DNA from: Treponema medium
GTDB taxonomy: Bacteria; Spirochaetota; Spirochaetia; Treponematales; Treponemataceae
DNA: 64,000 nt
Reading direction: 5' to 3'
NCBI RefSeq assembly: GCF_017161265.1
Contig: NZ_CP031393.1
Span: 496,001-560,000, forward strand
The position numbers were made by a program, and so were the translations under genes. A model generated the notes under the pieces. It did not search any database and was not told the DNA's origin. It saw nothing but the letters and a program-made list of their open reading frames with translations. This document shows, one piece after another, positions 24,878 to 32,549 of the stretch. How positions within the stretch are numbered: the first letter of the stretch is position 1; each line of letters starts with the position of its first letter.

Positions 24878-25846
24878 TTACTCCCCCCGTATCACACCAG
24901 TCAGCTGTTCCACGGTACCGGTGGGGCGGCAGTTTCCTGCGCAGCCGCTGTCCCTCCACAGATTGCACAGCGTCATGCCCGGCCCTATTTCCAATAGCGG
25001 ACGTTCCGCCGTTCCGATTAACGATGCAATTTCCCGCTCTTCCTCAAGCCAATGTACGGGATGCGTTAGGTGTAGCACGGCGTTCTTTTTCGCTTCTTCG
25101 CCGGTTAAAAGCCGTTTTCCGGTAACATTTGAAAAAATCGGAATGACGGGATCATTGAACGGAACATCATGCAGCACCGCGGAAAATTCTTCGGCAGCAC
25201 CGCGCATCAACGGCGAGTGGAACGGCCCCGCTACCGCAAGCCGGACAAAGCGTTTTGCCCCCGCGTCCTTGCAGAGTTTTTCTGCGACATCAAGCCCTTC
25301 GGCTGTTCCCGATACAACGGTTTGCATCGGACTATTCAAATTTGCCGCAAAGACAATCCCCGTTGCAGGATCGGAATACGGTTTCAAAATTTCGACAATC
25401 CGCTCAGGATCAAGTTTGAGTACCGCCGCCATACCGCACCCACTGCCGGACGCTTTACTCTGCTCATCGAGTTTTTCGCAGTATTTCTGCATGATTTTTC
25501 CGCGCAAAGTTACCAGTTTTGTCATCGTTACAAGGTCTAAGACCTTTGCGGCATACAACGCTGAAAATTCGCCTAGGCTGAACCCTGCGGCGGCGGCCGG
25601 CGTAATACCGTGTTCCTGCAAGACTGTAATAATTGCAGCCTGCATCGCGGTGATTGCAATCTGGCTCCGGTCGCTGCGTGCAAGTTCTTCCGGTTTCGTG
25701 TTCCACAAGAAAGAAGCGATATCTTCTCCCGAAGCCTTGCTCATCTCATCGATGACGGTGCGGGCTGACGGGTATTTCTTACAGATATCTTCAGCCATTC
25801 CCTTAAACTGAGAACCCTGTCCCGAAAACAAAAAAATATAATCCAT
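24878..25846 (-). CDS. fabD: Malonyl-CoA:ACP transacylase FabD
   Basis: A 322-residue enzyme that transfers malonyl from CoA to ACP. The fold is typical: N-terminal IFLFSGQGSQFKGMAEDI, nucleophile elbow GFSLGEFSAL with S90, and the His-containing GPFHSPLM later. The residue before the nucleophile is Phe (F89) where most FabD proteins have His (GHSLGE). The C-terminal LLEIGPGMTLCNLWRDSG is as expected. GAAGGA lies before the ATG. It follows fabH by 50 bp on the same strand and probably shares its promoter. Confidence 0.94.
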   Translation of the reverse strand: MDYIFLFSGQGSQFKGMAEDICKKYPSARTVIDEMSKASGEDIASFLWNTKPEELARSDRSQIAITAMQAAIITVLQEHGITPAAAAGFSLGEFSALYAAKVLDLVTMTKLVTLRGKIMQKYCEKLDEQSKASGSGCGMAAVLKLDPERIVEILKPYSDPATGIVFAANLNSPMQTVVSGTAEGLDVAEKLCKDAGAKRFVRLAVAGPFHSPLMRGAAEEFSAVLHDVPFNDPVIPIFSNVTGKRLLTGEEAKKNAVLHLTHPVHWLEEEREIASLIGTAERPLLEIGPGMTLCNLWRDSGCAGNCRPTGTVEQLTGVIRGE

Positions 25847-25896
25847 TATTTTCCTTCTATAATACAGTTATAGTAGTCTTAAAATTGTATTAGACA

Positions 25897-26850
25897 TTAG
25901 AACCGGATAATAGCGCCGCCCCATGTCAGCCCCGCGCCGAAACCGGTAATCAGTATGGTCATACCTCCATGCAGCTTTCCCTGTTCTATCAGCTCGGTAA
26001 GGGTGATGGGGATAGAGGCCGCCGAGGTGTTTCCGTAGTTTTCAATATTACGGACAAATTTACCGAAGTCGATTTTAAGCCGTTTTGATGCAGCTTCCAG
26101 TATCCGCTCGTTCGCCTGATGGCATACGATTAAATCAAGATCGTCGGCTTTCAAGTGTTCCTTTGCAAGCAGCGTTTTCACCGTTTCGGTAATATGGCTG
26201 ACAGCAAAATCGTATACTGCCCTGCCGTTCATGTGTACACGGCGGTCTGGTGCAATGTAGAGCTTATCTGCCCCTGTTCCGTCAGTGCCGAGTATAGTAG
26301 TGCAAAGTCCCAGACCGGAAGGTTCAAATGTGTTTTCAAGCAATGCTGCGCCAGCCCCATCGCCGAATAAAACACATGTAGAACGATCAGTCCAGTCCAT
26401 AATACGACTAAGTACCTCCGCCCCGCATACAAGCGCAAAACGCCAATGGTGCCGTTCCATCATACTCGCCGCCGTGTCCAGCGCATAGATAAAGCCGGAA
26501 CACCCTGCCGTCAGATCGAAACACACTGAATGTACGGCTTGCAGCTTGTTTTGAATGAGACAGGCATTTGACGGAGATCCCGGAAAATCGGGCGTTGCAG
26601 TACCGCAAATAATAAGGTCGATTTTGTCCGGTGTTACGGGATCGGGCGTTTTGCTGTTTTTAAGCGCATCCATACACGCCTGATATGCCAACGATGCGCT
26701 CGTTTCGTCTGCACCGGCAATCCGGCGTGCTCCAATACCGGTATGACTTCTGATCCATTCATCCGATGTACCGAGCTCCGGCGGGAAATCGGTATTTTTC
26801 ATCTCTTTTAAGGGAAGGGCTTTACCCAATCCCTGAATAACAATAGCCAT
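25897..26850 (-). CDS. fabH: 3-oxoacyl-ACP synthase III FabH
   Basis: A 317-residue initiating condensing enzyme that joins acetyl-CoA (or another short acyl-CoA) to malonyl-ACP. The triad is C117 (LTAGCSGFIYALD), H244 (IVCHQANERI) and N274 (ENYGNTSAASIP), all intact. The C-terminal GAGLTWGGAIIRF is the standard ending. GGAGA precedes the ATG. It heads a fabH-fabD pair whose promoter carries a palindrome next to the -10 box. Confidence 0.96.
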   Translation of the reverse strand: MAIVIQGLGKALPLKEMKNTDFPPELGTSDEWIRSHTGIGARRIAGADETSASLAYQACMDALKNSKTPDPVTPDKIDLIICGTATPDFPGSPSNACLIQNKLQAVHSVCFDLTAGCSGFIYALDTAASMMERHHWRFALVCGAEVLSRIMDWTDRSTCVLFGDGAGAALLENTFEPSGLGLCTTILGTDGTGADKLYIAPDRRVHMNGRAVYDFAVSHITETVKTLLAKEHLKADDLDLIVCHQANERILEAASKRLKIDFGKFVRNIENYGNTSAASIPITLTELIEQGKLHGGMTILITGFGAGLTWGGAIIRF

Positions 26851-26925
26851 ATTTTATCTCCAATAATAAATTAAGAAAAAACTTAGAACTGTATTTAAAG
26901 CCGGTTGCGTTAGGTATTTCGATAC

Positions 26926-26968
26926 AGTCTATATTAGACTAGTATATTTTTTAATTCCATGCTGTCAA
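26926..26968 (-). promoter_or_regulatory. fabHD promoter with adjacent palindrome
   Basis: On the minus strand TTGACA (26963-26968) and TATACT (26941-26946) are 16 bp apart. A 15-bp perfect palindrome AGTCTATATTAGACT (26926-26940) starts directly after the -10 box, where a repressor would block transcription. The regulator is unknown; a fatty-acid-responsive one is inferred from the genes controlled. Confidence 0.65.
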
Positions 26969-26974
26969 CCTTCC

Positions 26975-27025
26975 CCTTTTGCAAATATACGGCACATCTG
27001 CATTGCCAAAAGGCCAGCGGAAAGG
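26975..27025. repeat. Minimal family-1 element (ends only)
   Basis: CCTTTTGCAAATATACGGCACATC is joined within about 10 bp to TTGCCAAAAGGCCAGCGGAAAGG, the two ends of family 1 without internal modules. It lies between fabH and the helicase gene. Confidence 0.65.
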
Positions 27026-27088
27026 TTGTTCTTAACAGTCATAGTCACTTCGCTCATTTGACTTACTCAGCTGAGGGGGAATGCTGTC

Positions 27089-28282
27089 CTATGCGTTTTC
27101 TGCAGCAGATTCGATTTTTCCACCGGTGAGGATTTTGGGATACACCGTTATACCGAGCTTCTTCTCGATGCCTTGTAAAATACACAGCTCGTATTCATCT
27201 CCGATAACAATATTAACGCCTTTCTTCCCCGCCCTGCCGGTACGGCCCGCGCGATGAATAAAAACATCCGCATCCTTTGAAAGCTGCATCTGCACTATGT
27301 AGTCAATATCGGCAATATCAAGTCCGCGCGCGGATAAATCGCTGGTAATCAATATCCGCGTTTTACCCGACCTGAACCGTGCAATAATTTGTTTTCGTTC
27401 GGAACCTTCGAGTTTACCATATAACGGCACAGCATTGATCTTTTTATATTGCAGCTTTTGCGCGAGGGTTTCAACTTCCTGTGCAGGTGCAGTAAAAATA
27501 AGCATTTTTTTGGGGGTATCCGCCGTTATACTGTCCAACGCATGGATCAGTGCACGCAAGGTATCGGCTTTGCTCCGACGCTCGCTAAAAAGCGCCCAAT
27601 GTTCGATGGACTTTTGCAGCACGCCCGTATTTGCAATCGAAATATGTTCCGGTAATGCAGCCGTTTTCGAACGCCGCAAAAAACTGTTGAGCAATTCACT
27701 ATTTTTTCCGTTAAAAGTTGCCGAACACGCAAGCGTCTGCACATCCTGCGGTAGTGCTGCAAGAACGATTTGCAGTGCACCTCTGCTTTCCCGTGCAAGC
27801 TGGCGGTCTGCTTCGTCAATTACTACCGCCTCTATTTCTTGCAGCTTGAGTTTCTTTAGCCCGATTAAATCGGAAATACGTGCCGGTGTTCCGATAATTA
27901 CGGCAGGTTTTTCTTTTAATCCGTCTATTTGCCGTTTTAATGAGCTGCCGCCAACACAGAGCAGCGTCTTAAAACATTTAGTATCAGTTCTTTGCAGCTG
28001 TGCAGCCGCTTCTTTTATTTGAGATGCGAGTTCTACCGTCGGGCTTAAAATAAGAATACGCGGAGCGGTTGTCTTTTTCTCATCCTGCATCAGCCGAGTT
28101 AGAAGCGGCAACAAAAAGGCAAAGGTTTTACCCGTGCCGGTTTCGGATTCAAAAAAGACGCTTTTACCTTCTAAGGCGAGCGGTATCACTTTTCCTTGAA
28201 TAGGGGTCGGCTGTATAATCCCTCCGGCTGCCAGCGTTTCAACGAACGGCTTATACAGCGGCAAATCCAAAAAGTCTGTCAT
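27089..28282 (-). CDS. DEAD-box ATP-dependent RNA helicase
   Basis: A 397-residue RNA helicase. Motifs in order: Q motif IIQPTPIQGKVIP (22-34), Walker A SETGTGKT (46-53), motif II VIDEADR with the DEAD box, motif III SAT in LACSATFNGKN, and motif VI FIHRAGRTGRAGKKG. No long C-terminal RNA-binding extension follows, so it is a minimal core helicase, probably in ribosome assembly or mRNA turnover. No Shine-Dalgarno site precedes the ATG; a TATCCT box 6 bp upstream suggests a leaderless message. Confidence 0.92.
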   Translation of the reverse strand: MTDFLDLPLYKPFVETLAAGGIIQPTPIQGKVIPLALEGKSVFFESETGTGKTFAFLLPLLTRLMQDEKKTTAPRILILSPTVELASQIKEAAAQLQRTDTKCFKTLLCVGGSSLKRQIDGLKEKPAVIIGTPARISDLIGLKKLKLQEIEAVVIDEADRQLARESRGALQIVLAALPQDVQTLACSATFNGKNSELLNSFLRRSKTAALPEHISIANTGVLQKSIEHWALFSERRSKADTLRALIHALDSITADTPKKMLIFTAPAQEVETLAQKLQYKKINAVPLYGKLEGSERKQIIARFRSGKTRILITSDLSARGLDIADIDYIVQMQLSKDADVFIHRAGRTGRAGKKGVNIVIGDEYELCILQGIEKKLGITVYPKILTGGKIESAAENA

Positions 28283-28332
28283 GCGGCAAGGATAGCATAT
28301 TGTTACGGTAAATGCTATAATGATATCCAGCA

Positions 28333-28586
28333 GGCTAACCGCATCAGATGTCTTTTAATCACCCCGCAAAATAATGAAGGCTACTCCGTAAGCCTTTTGA
28401 AAGAGGCGGTGTAGATACAAGGAGTATAGGAAATTCCAACCGCAGGCGTATCTATGATACGTTGAGGATTGGAATTTACGTAACGACACAGTAGATGCGC
28501 CGCATATTTCAAAAGGACTGCGGTTCAGATGGTCTCACAGCCTCGATTATTCTGCGATTGTGATTTATTTATCCGGTGCGGTTGTT
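28333..28586. repeat. Family-2 element interrupted by a nested family-1 element
   Basis: The outer ends GCTAACCGCATCAGATG (28334) and CCGGTGCGGTTG (about 28573-28584) and the inner arms CCCCGCAAAATAATGAAGG and TCGATTATTCTGCG belong to family 2. Between them, from 28384 (CTCCGTAAGCCTTTTGAAA) to 28516 (ATATTTCAAAAGGA), sits a complete family-1 element in reverse orientation. Its own hairpin has arms GGAAATTCCAA/TTGGAATTT around the constant core CTCAACGTATCA / TAGATACGCCT (read on the minus strand). The downstream family-2 sequence TGCGGTTCAGATGGTCTCAC continues afterwards. Confidence 0.8.
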
Positions 28587-28614
28587 CTAAGATACTTAAA
28601 AAAAGAGGCTTATT

Positions 28615-29742
28615 TTGAAAATAGGGATTGATACGTTCGGATGCGATCACGGCAGGTCGGGAATCGGAGCTTATATTCTTTCATTAGTACATAACTTACC
28701 CAAAACCGAACACAGCATTCAGCTTTTCGGGCACGAGTTGGATAAATATACCTATACGTCGGGCGTTGAAGGGGTCAAATATACCTGCGTCTCCGTCGGA
28801 GATTCTGCTTTTGCGGAACAGACATGGCACCGCCTTTCTTTTAATATCTTTGCCCGTAAGCAGCAATATGACATTGTTTTATTCCCGTCGGGAACAAAAC
28901 TTTTACCTATGCGTTTTGAAGTTCCTGCGGTACTGGTCATGCAAAATATACTTGGGGATAACTCCCAAGGGTATTTAAAAAACTTATCGTCATTTGTATC
29001 AAAATTAACGCTCAAATCCATCAAAGGGATCATCAGCCCTAGCAACTATATCAAGAATAATCTACTTAAAAACGGCATCACGGAAGATAAAATACAGGTT
29101 ATCCATAACGGAATCGATACCGACCTATTTCATCCACATAATCTGCAAGCGCAAGAAGCGCTAATGATTAAACCCTTTGCTATTCGGCGTCCGTATATCA
29201 TTTATGCGTCACGGATTATTCATCCGGAAAAACGCCATGTTGAGCTGATTAACGCTTTTTCAATTTTTAAACAAAAAACGAAAGCGCCACACCGATTGGT
29301 GATTGCCGGCGCGGATGGTGAACAGGCAGAACAGGTGCATCAGGCTGTCCTTCGCTCCCCCTTTGCATCGGATATCTTGCTTACCGGATATTTTCCGCAT
29401 GAAAATCTCCCCCTGCTCTATTCTGCTGCTGACCTATGTGTGTTTCCTTCTCCCGTCGAAGGAGTCGGCTTACCGGTAATCGAAGCGATGGCATGCGGTA
29501 TTCCGACAGCATGTGTCCGTGCAGGTGCATTACCGGAAATTGCAGGCGACTGCACTTGTTATTTTGCACCCGATAAGCCGGAAGAGATTGCCGCAGTCAT
29601 CGGCAGCCTTATTAACGATACCGCCGGTACAAATAAAGAACGGCGGCAAAAACTGATTGATGCCGGAATAGAATGGGTAAAACAATACAGCTGGAAAAAA
29701 ACAGCTGAAGAAACGCTCGCTTATTTGGACACTATTAGATAA
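28615..29742 (+). CDS. Group 1 glycosyltransferase (GT4 type)
   Basis: A 375-residue cytosolic or peripheral-membrane transferase with a GT-B fold. The N-terminal domain starts MKIGIDTFGCDHGRSGIGAY with a glycine-rich acceptor loop. The C-terminal donor-binding domain has IYASRIIHPEKRHVELINAF near residue 198 and the E-x7-E motif in SPVEGVGLPVIEAMACG near 280. It would transfer a sugar from a nucleotide donor to a glycan or lipid; the substrate is unknown. The start is TTG at 28615, preceded by AAGAGG. It is a single gene between repeat regions. Confidence 0.88.
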   Translation: MKIGIDTFGCDHGRSGIGAYILSLVHNLPKTEHSIQLFGHELDKYTYTSGVEGVKYTCVSVGDSAFAEQTWHRLSFNIFARKQQYDIVLFPSGTKLLPMRFEVPAVLVMQNILGDNSQGYLKNLSSFVSKLTLKSIKGIISPSNYIKNNLLKNGITEDKIQVIHNGIDTDLFHPHNLQAQEALMIKPFAIRRPYIIYASRIIHPEKRHVELINAFSIFKQKTKAPHRLVIAGADGEQAEQVHQAVLRSPFASDILLTGYFPHENLPLLYSAADLCVFPSPVEGVGLPVIEAMACGIPTACVRAGALPEIAGDCTCYFAPDKPEEIAAVIGSLINDTAGTNKERRQKLIDAGIEWVKQYSWKKTAEETLAYLDTIR

Positions 29743-29818
29743 TTGATGATAATCAGAGCACTCGCATCAGAAATATTTTAAACAATTGCTTCCCCTTCAG
29801 ACAGGGTGTAAATCGCAG

Positions 29819-30235
29819 AATCAACAACCCCGACGCGGCTTGTGAGTATTGCTCAATGTTTCGCACGGTATGGGATATCCGGCACGGATGCCGGTTGTTC
29901 CAAACAGGAACGAGTTTTTTGCAAAGCAAAAAACTCGCAGTCAAAAAATGTACAAGGATGTACATTTTTGACGAGGTGGTTGCAGTCAGGCTTTAATACT
30001 CTTTGTTACGACGCAGAGCGTCCGTCAAAACTATACATCCGTGTATAGTTTTGACTTCAAGTTGTGGCTCTGTCACACCATTGCTACTCTGACAGGATGT
30101 CAGTGGTTGTAAACAGTATTGAGTTTTTCTAATGAAAAACTCAATGTTCAGGAATGAACACGGACGTTCATTCCTGAACGATGCCATCCATGGCGGTTGA
30201 GGAACGGCAGGTATTAAACCCTCCGCACGAATAAA
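29819..30235. repeat. Family-3 modular hairpin element with GGA-loop hairpins
   Basis: The space between the glycosyltransferase and tRNA-Val is almost wholly this element. Its left end is TCAACAACCCCGACGC and its right end GTATTAAACCCTCCGCACGAAT. Plus-strand hairpins with GGA loops are at 29879-29894 (loop ACGGAT), 29940-29972 (AAGGAT), 30089-30103 (AGGAT) and 30146-30179 (ACGGAC). Inverted ones are at 30024-30055 and 30183-30194. Between each GGA hairpin pair is a plain hairpin with arms such as GAGTTTTTTGC/GCAAAAAACTC. An inverted copy of this element lies at 58146-58558. No coding sequence was seen. Confidence 0.75.
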
Positions 30236-30250
30236 ATGGGAACAACCCTG

Positions 30251-30279
30251 TTGACATTTTTATCGGGTTTATATATAGT
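30251..30279 (+). promoter_or_regulatory. tRNA-Val promoter
   Basis: TTGACA (30251-30256) and TATAGT (30274-30279) are 17 bp apart. Transcription would begin about 7 bp later, close to the 5' end of the tRNA at 30294. Confidence 0.75.
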
Positions 30280-30293
30280 CTTCTCTGTTATTA

Positions 30294-30367
30294 GGGCGCT
30301 TAGCTCAGCTGGTACGAGCGTTTGGTTTACACCCAAAATGTCGGCGGTTCGATCCCGTCAGCGCCCA
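30294..30367 (+). tRNA. tRNA-Val (anticodon TAC)
   Basis: The cloverleaf is complete. The 7-bp acceptor stem is GGGCGCT/AGCGCCC and the D arm GCTC/GAGC. The anticodon stem is TTTGG/CCAAA with loop TTTACAC and anticodon TAC, and there is a 5-nt variable loop. The T arm is GGCGG/CCGTC with loop TTCGATC and one G-T pair. The discriminator base is A and CCA is not encoded. It reads valine GUA and, by wobble, GUG. Confidence 0.97.
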
Positions 30368-30495
30368 TAGTTCCTTTCCTTGCTATATATAGACTTATCA
30401 AACTATTGATTTTGCTTGATTTTTAAAAGGTCAAGCAGGGAGTTTATATATGGATTATCATGTAATAGCTAAAACCAAGAAAACTATCAGAACAC

Positions 30496-30702
30496 TCATA
30501 TAGGATATATCTTCACTTTTTCAAGCTTATTGAAGTCTATTTCTATATTATCAAATATATTTTTGTATGAAATAAAGAATGCATTTCCGTTTTCAAAATC
30601 GGTTTTGCTCTTCCCTGTGAACCAACCATAGATAGTAGCCACTTCTCCCAGCGGTTTCCATTCCACAGAAACGTCTTGCAGCAATGTATCTATATATTTC
30701 AC
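30496..30702 (-). pseudogene. 5' fragment of a type I restriction specificity gene (hsdS)
   Basis: 68 codons from a GTG at 30702 (AAAGGAG upstream) encode the start of an S subunit. It begins MKYIDTLLQDVSVEWKPLGE, followed by VATIYGWFTGKSKTDFENG, the beginning of the first target-recognition domain. The frame ends in TGA at 30496 and nothing further of the 400-residue protein is visible, nor are hsdM or hsdR present. It therefore cannot direct restriction or modification and is a decayed remnant. Confidence 0.8.
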
Positions 30703-31018
30703 TTACGGTCTCCTTTCTTACTCCGTCAATTCGTGTTAGGGTTTGTGTTACTTCGGTGCATTGGAGAAGGCTATTGATAAAGGGAAGTATATTCTTTTGA
30801 GTCTCGGTTTCAGCATATCATAACCAAAAAGGGGTGTCATTATATATTGTCATTCTGTGACACTCAAACCATTGACTATCGGCTATCGTCGGCACAAGAG
30901 ATACTACCCTTCTGCGCGTTTAATTCTCCCTAGGACTGCCAAAAACTTCCTAACAGTTGACTTTTTTATAAAACTAAAAAAGAATTAGTATGGCTAAAAA
31001 ATTTTTAGAAGATTATGC
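30703..31018. other. Intergenic space, no gene recognised
   Basis: AT-rich sequence between the hsdS fragment and the ygeY promoter. A small hairpin (arms GTGTCA/TGACAC at about 30833-30864) is visible; nothing coding was seen in either strand. Confidence 0.5.
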
Positions 31019-31047
31019 TTGACAGAAGAATTTTTCACTTCTATAAT
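31019..31047 (+). promoter_or_regulatory. ygeY-ygeW promoter
   Basis: TTGACA (31019-31024) and TATAAT (31042-31047) are 17 bp apart, a perfect consensus sigma-70 promoter. About 100 nt of leader follow, with a small hairpin (ATATCG/CGATAT at 31108-31126), before the ATG at 31153. A perfect consensus suggests strong transcription or a tightly repressed promoter. Confidence 0.85.
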
Positions 31048-31152
31048 TAAATTAGCCTAAGGTTCCTTCTATAAATACATTGTTACGGGAGCCGGGTTTC
31101 ATATCAATATCGTATCAAGCGATATGCTTGAAAAAACGATAGAGGAGGAAGC

Positions 31153-32499
31153 ATGAGTTTGGATTTTAACAAGATTAAAACTGCTGCAGAAGGATACAAG
31201 GCCGACATGACGGCCTTCCTTCGTGAAATCATCCGCCTTCCCAGCGAAAGCAGCCATGAAGGGGAAAAAGCAAAGCGCATCCAAAAGAAAATGGATGAGC
31301 TCGGATTCACAAAAACATGGATCGATCCGCTCGGTAACGTAATGGGATGGATGGGAACCGGCCCGCATGTCGTTTGTTTTGACGGTCATATCGATACGGT
31401 CGGTATCGGTAACCGCAGCAACTGGAAGTTTGACCCCTATGAAGGATTCGAAGATGATGTATTCATCGGCGGACGTGGGGTTTCCGACCAAACCGGCGGC
31501 GTTGTTTCCGCAATGTATGCCTGTAAGATCATGAAAGACTTAGGCATCCTCAACGATAAATACACCGCGATGGTAGTCGGCTCCGTACAGGAAGAAGACT
31601 GCGACGGTATGTGCTGGGAGTATATCCTGAAAAAAGACGTCAAAGTTCCCGGTTACGAAAAACTCTGCAAGCCCGACTTTGTTGTTTCTACCGAACCGAC
31701 CGACGGCGGTATCTACCGCGGGCACCGCGGACGTATGGAAATCCGCATCGATGTTAAAGGCGTTTCCTGCCACGGTTCCGCACCGGAACGCGGCGATAAC
31801 GCAATCTACAAGATGTCCGATATTCTGCAAGAAGTACGCAAGTTGAATGAAAACGATGCGGCTGACGGCACTGAAATTAAAGGGCTCGTCAAAATGCTGG
31901 ATAAAAAATACAACAAGGAATGGGAAGAAGCAAACTTCCTCGGACGCGGAACCGTTACCGTTTCCGAAATTTTCTATACCAGCCCGAGCCGCTGTGCCGT
32001 TGCGGACTCCTGCGCCGTTTCGCTCGACCGCCGTATGACAGCCGGAGAAACATGGGAATCATGCTTGGAAGAAATCCGCCAGCTTCCCGCCGTCAAAAAA
32101 TACGGAAAAGACGTAACGGTCTCGATGTACAACTACGACCGGCCCTCATGGACAGGAGAACAATACCCGATCGAATGCTTCTTCCCCACATGGGTATTGC
32201 CGAAAGAGCACGTCGTTGCACGTTCGATGATCGAATCGTATAACAATTTATACGGTGATAAGCGTATCGGCCCGAAAGATCAGCTTGCCATGCGCGAAGC
32301 ACGCCCGCTCGTTGATAAGTGGACATTCTCTACAAACGGCGTTTCCATCATGGGACGGAATAAAGTTCCCTGTATCGGTTTCGGACCGGGCGCGGAAGCA
32401 CAGGCTCATGCCCCGAACGAAATTACGTGGAAACAGGACTTGGTAACCTGCGCAGCCGTATATGCCGCATTGCCGTCCATATACGTTGAAAAGTTATAA
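31153..32499 (+). CDS. ygeY: YgeY-family metallohydrolase (M20, selenium/purine-metabolism linked)
   Basis: A 448-residue cytosolic M20-family amidohydrolase. The metal-ligand motifs are present: [12 protein letters not shown] with His and Asp near residues 79-81, the bridging SDQTGG, the catalytic Glu pair in [11 protein letters not shown], and late [15 protein letters not shown] with His. The family is named YgeY and is linked to the ygeW-ygeX-ygeY-hydantoinase gene set. The reaction is thought to be deacylation or hydrolysis of a ureido or amide compound; the exact substrate is unknown. AGGAGG precedes the ATG. It starts a two-gene unit with ygeW, 50 bp apart. Confidence 0.88.
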   Translation: MSLDFNKIKTAAEGYKADMTAFLREIIRLPSESSHEGEKAKRIQKKMDELGFTKTWIDPLGNVMGWMGTGPHVVCFDGHIDTVGIGNRSNWKFDPYEGFEDDVFIGGRGVSDQTGGVVSAMYACKIMKDLGILNDKYTAMVVGSVQEEDCDGMCWEYILKKDVKVPGYEKLCKPDFVVSTEPTDGGIYRGHRGRMEIRIDVKGVSCHGSAPERGDNAIYKMSDILQEVRKLNENDAADGTEIKGLVKMLDKKYNKEWEEANFLGRGTVTVSEIFYTSPSRCAVADSCAVSLDRRMTAGETWESCLEEIRQLPAVKKYGKDVTVSMYNYDRPSWTGEQYPIECFFPTWVLPKEHVVARSMIESYNNLYGDKRIGPKDQLAMREARPLVDKWTFSTNGVSIMGRNKVPCIGFGPGAEAQAHAPNEITWKQDLVTCAAVYAALPSIYVEKL

Positions 32500-32549
32500 A
32501 AGGAGTCTCAGGAACTTCGAGTTTTAGAGATGCCTAGATAGGAGTAATT

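Noticed and set aside
29993-30187. Short open frames inside the repeat regions (also near 34735 and 58153)
   Set aside because: They arise from palindromic repeat sequence, exist on both strands, and have no ribosome-binding site or homology to known proteins.
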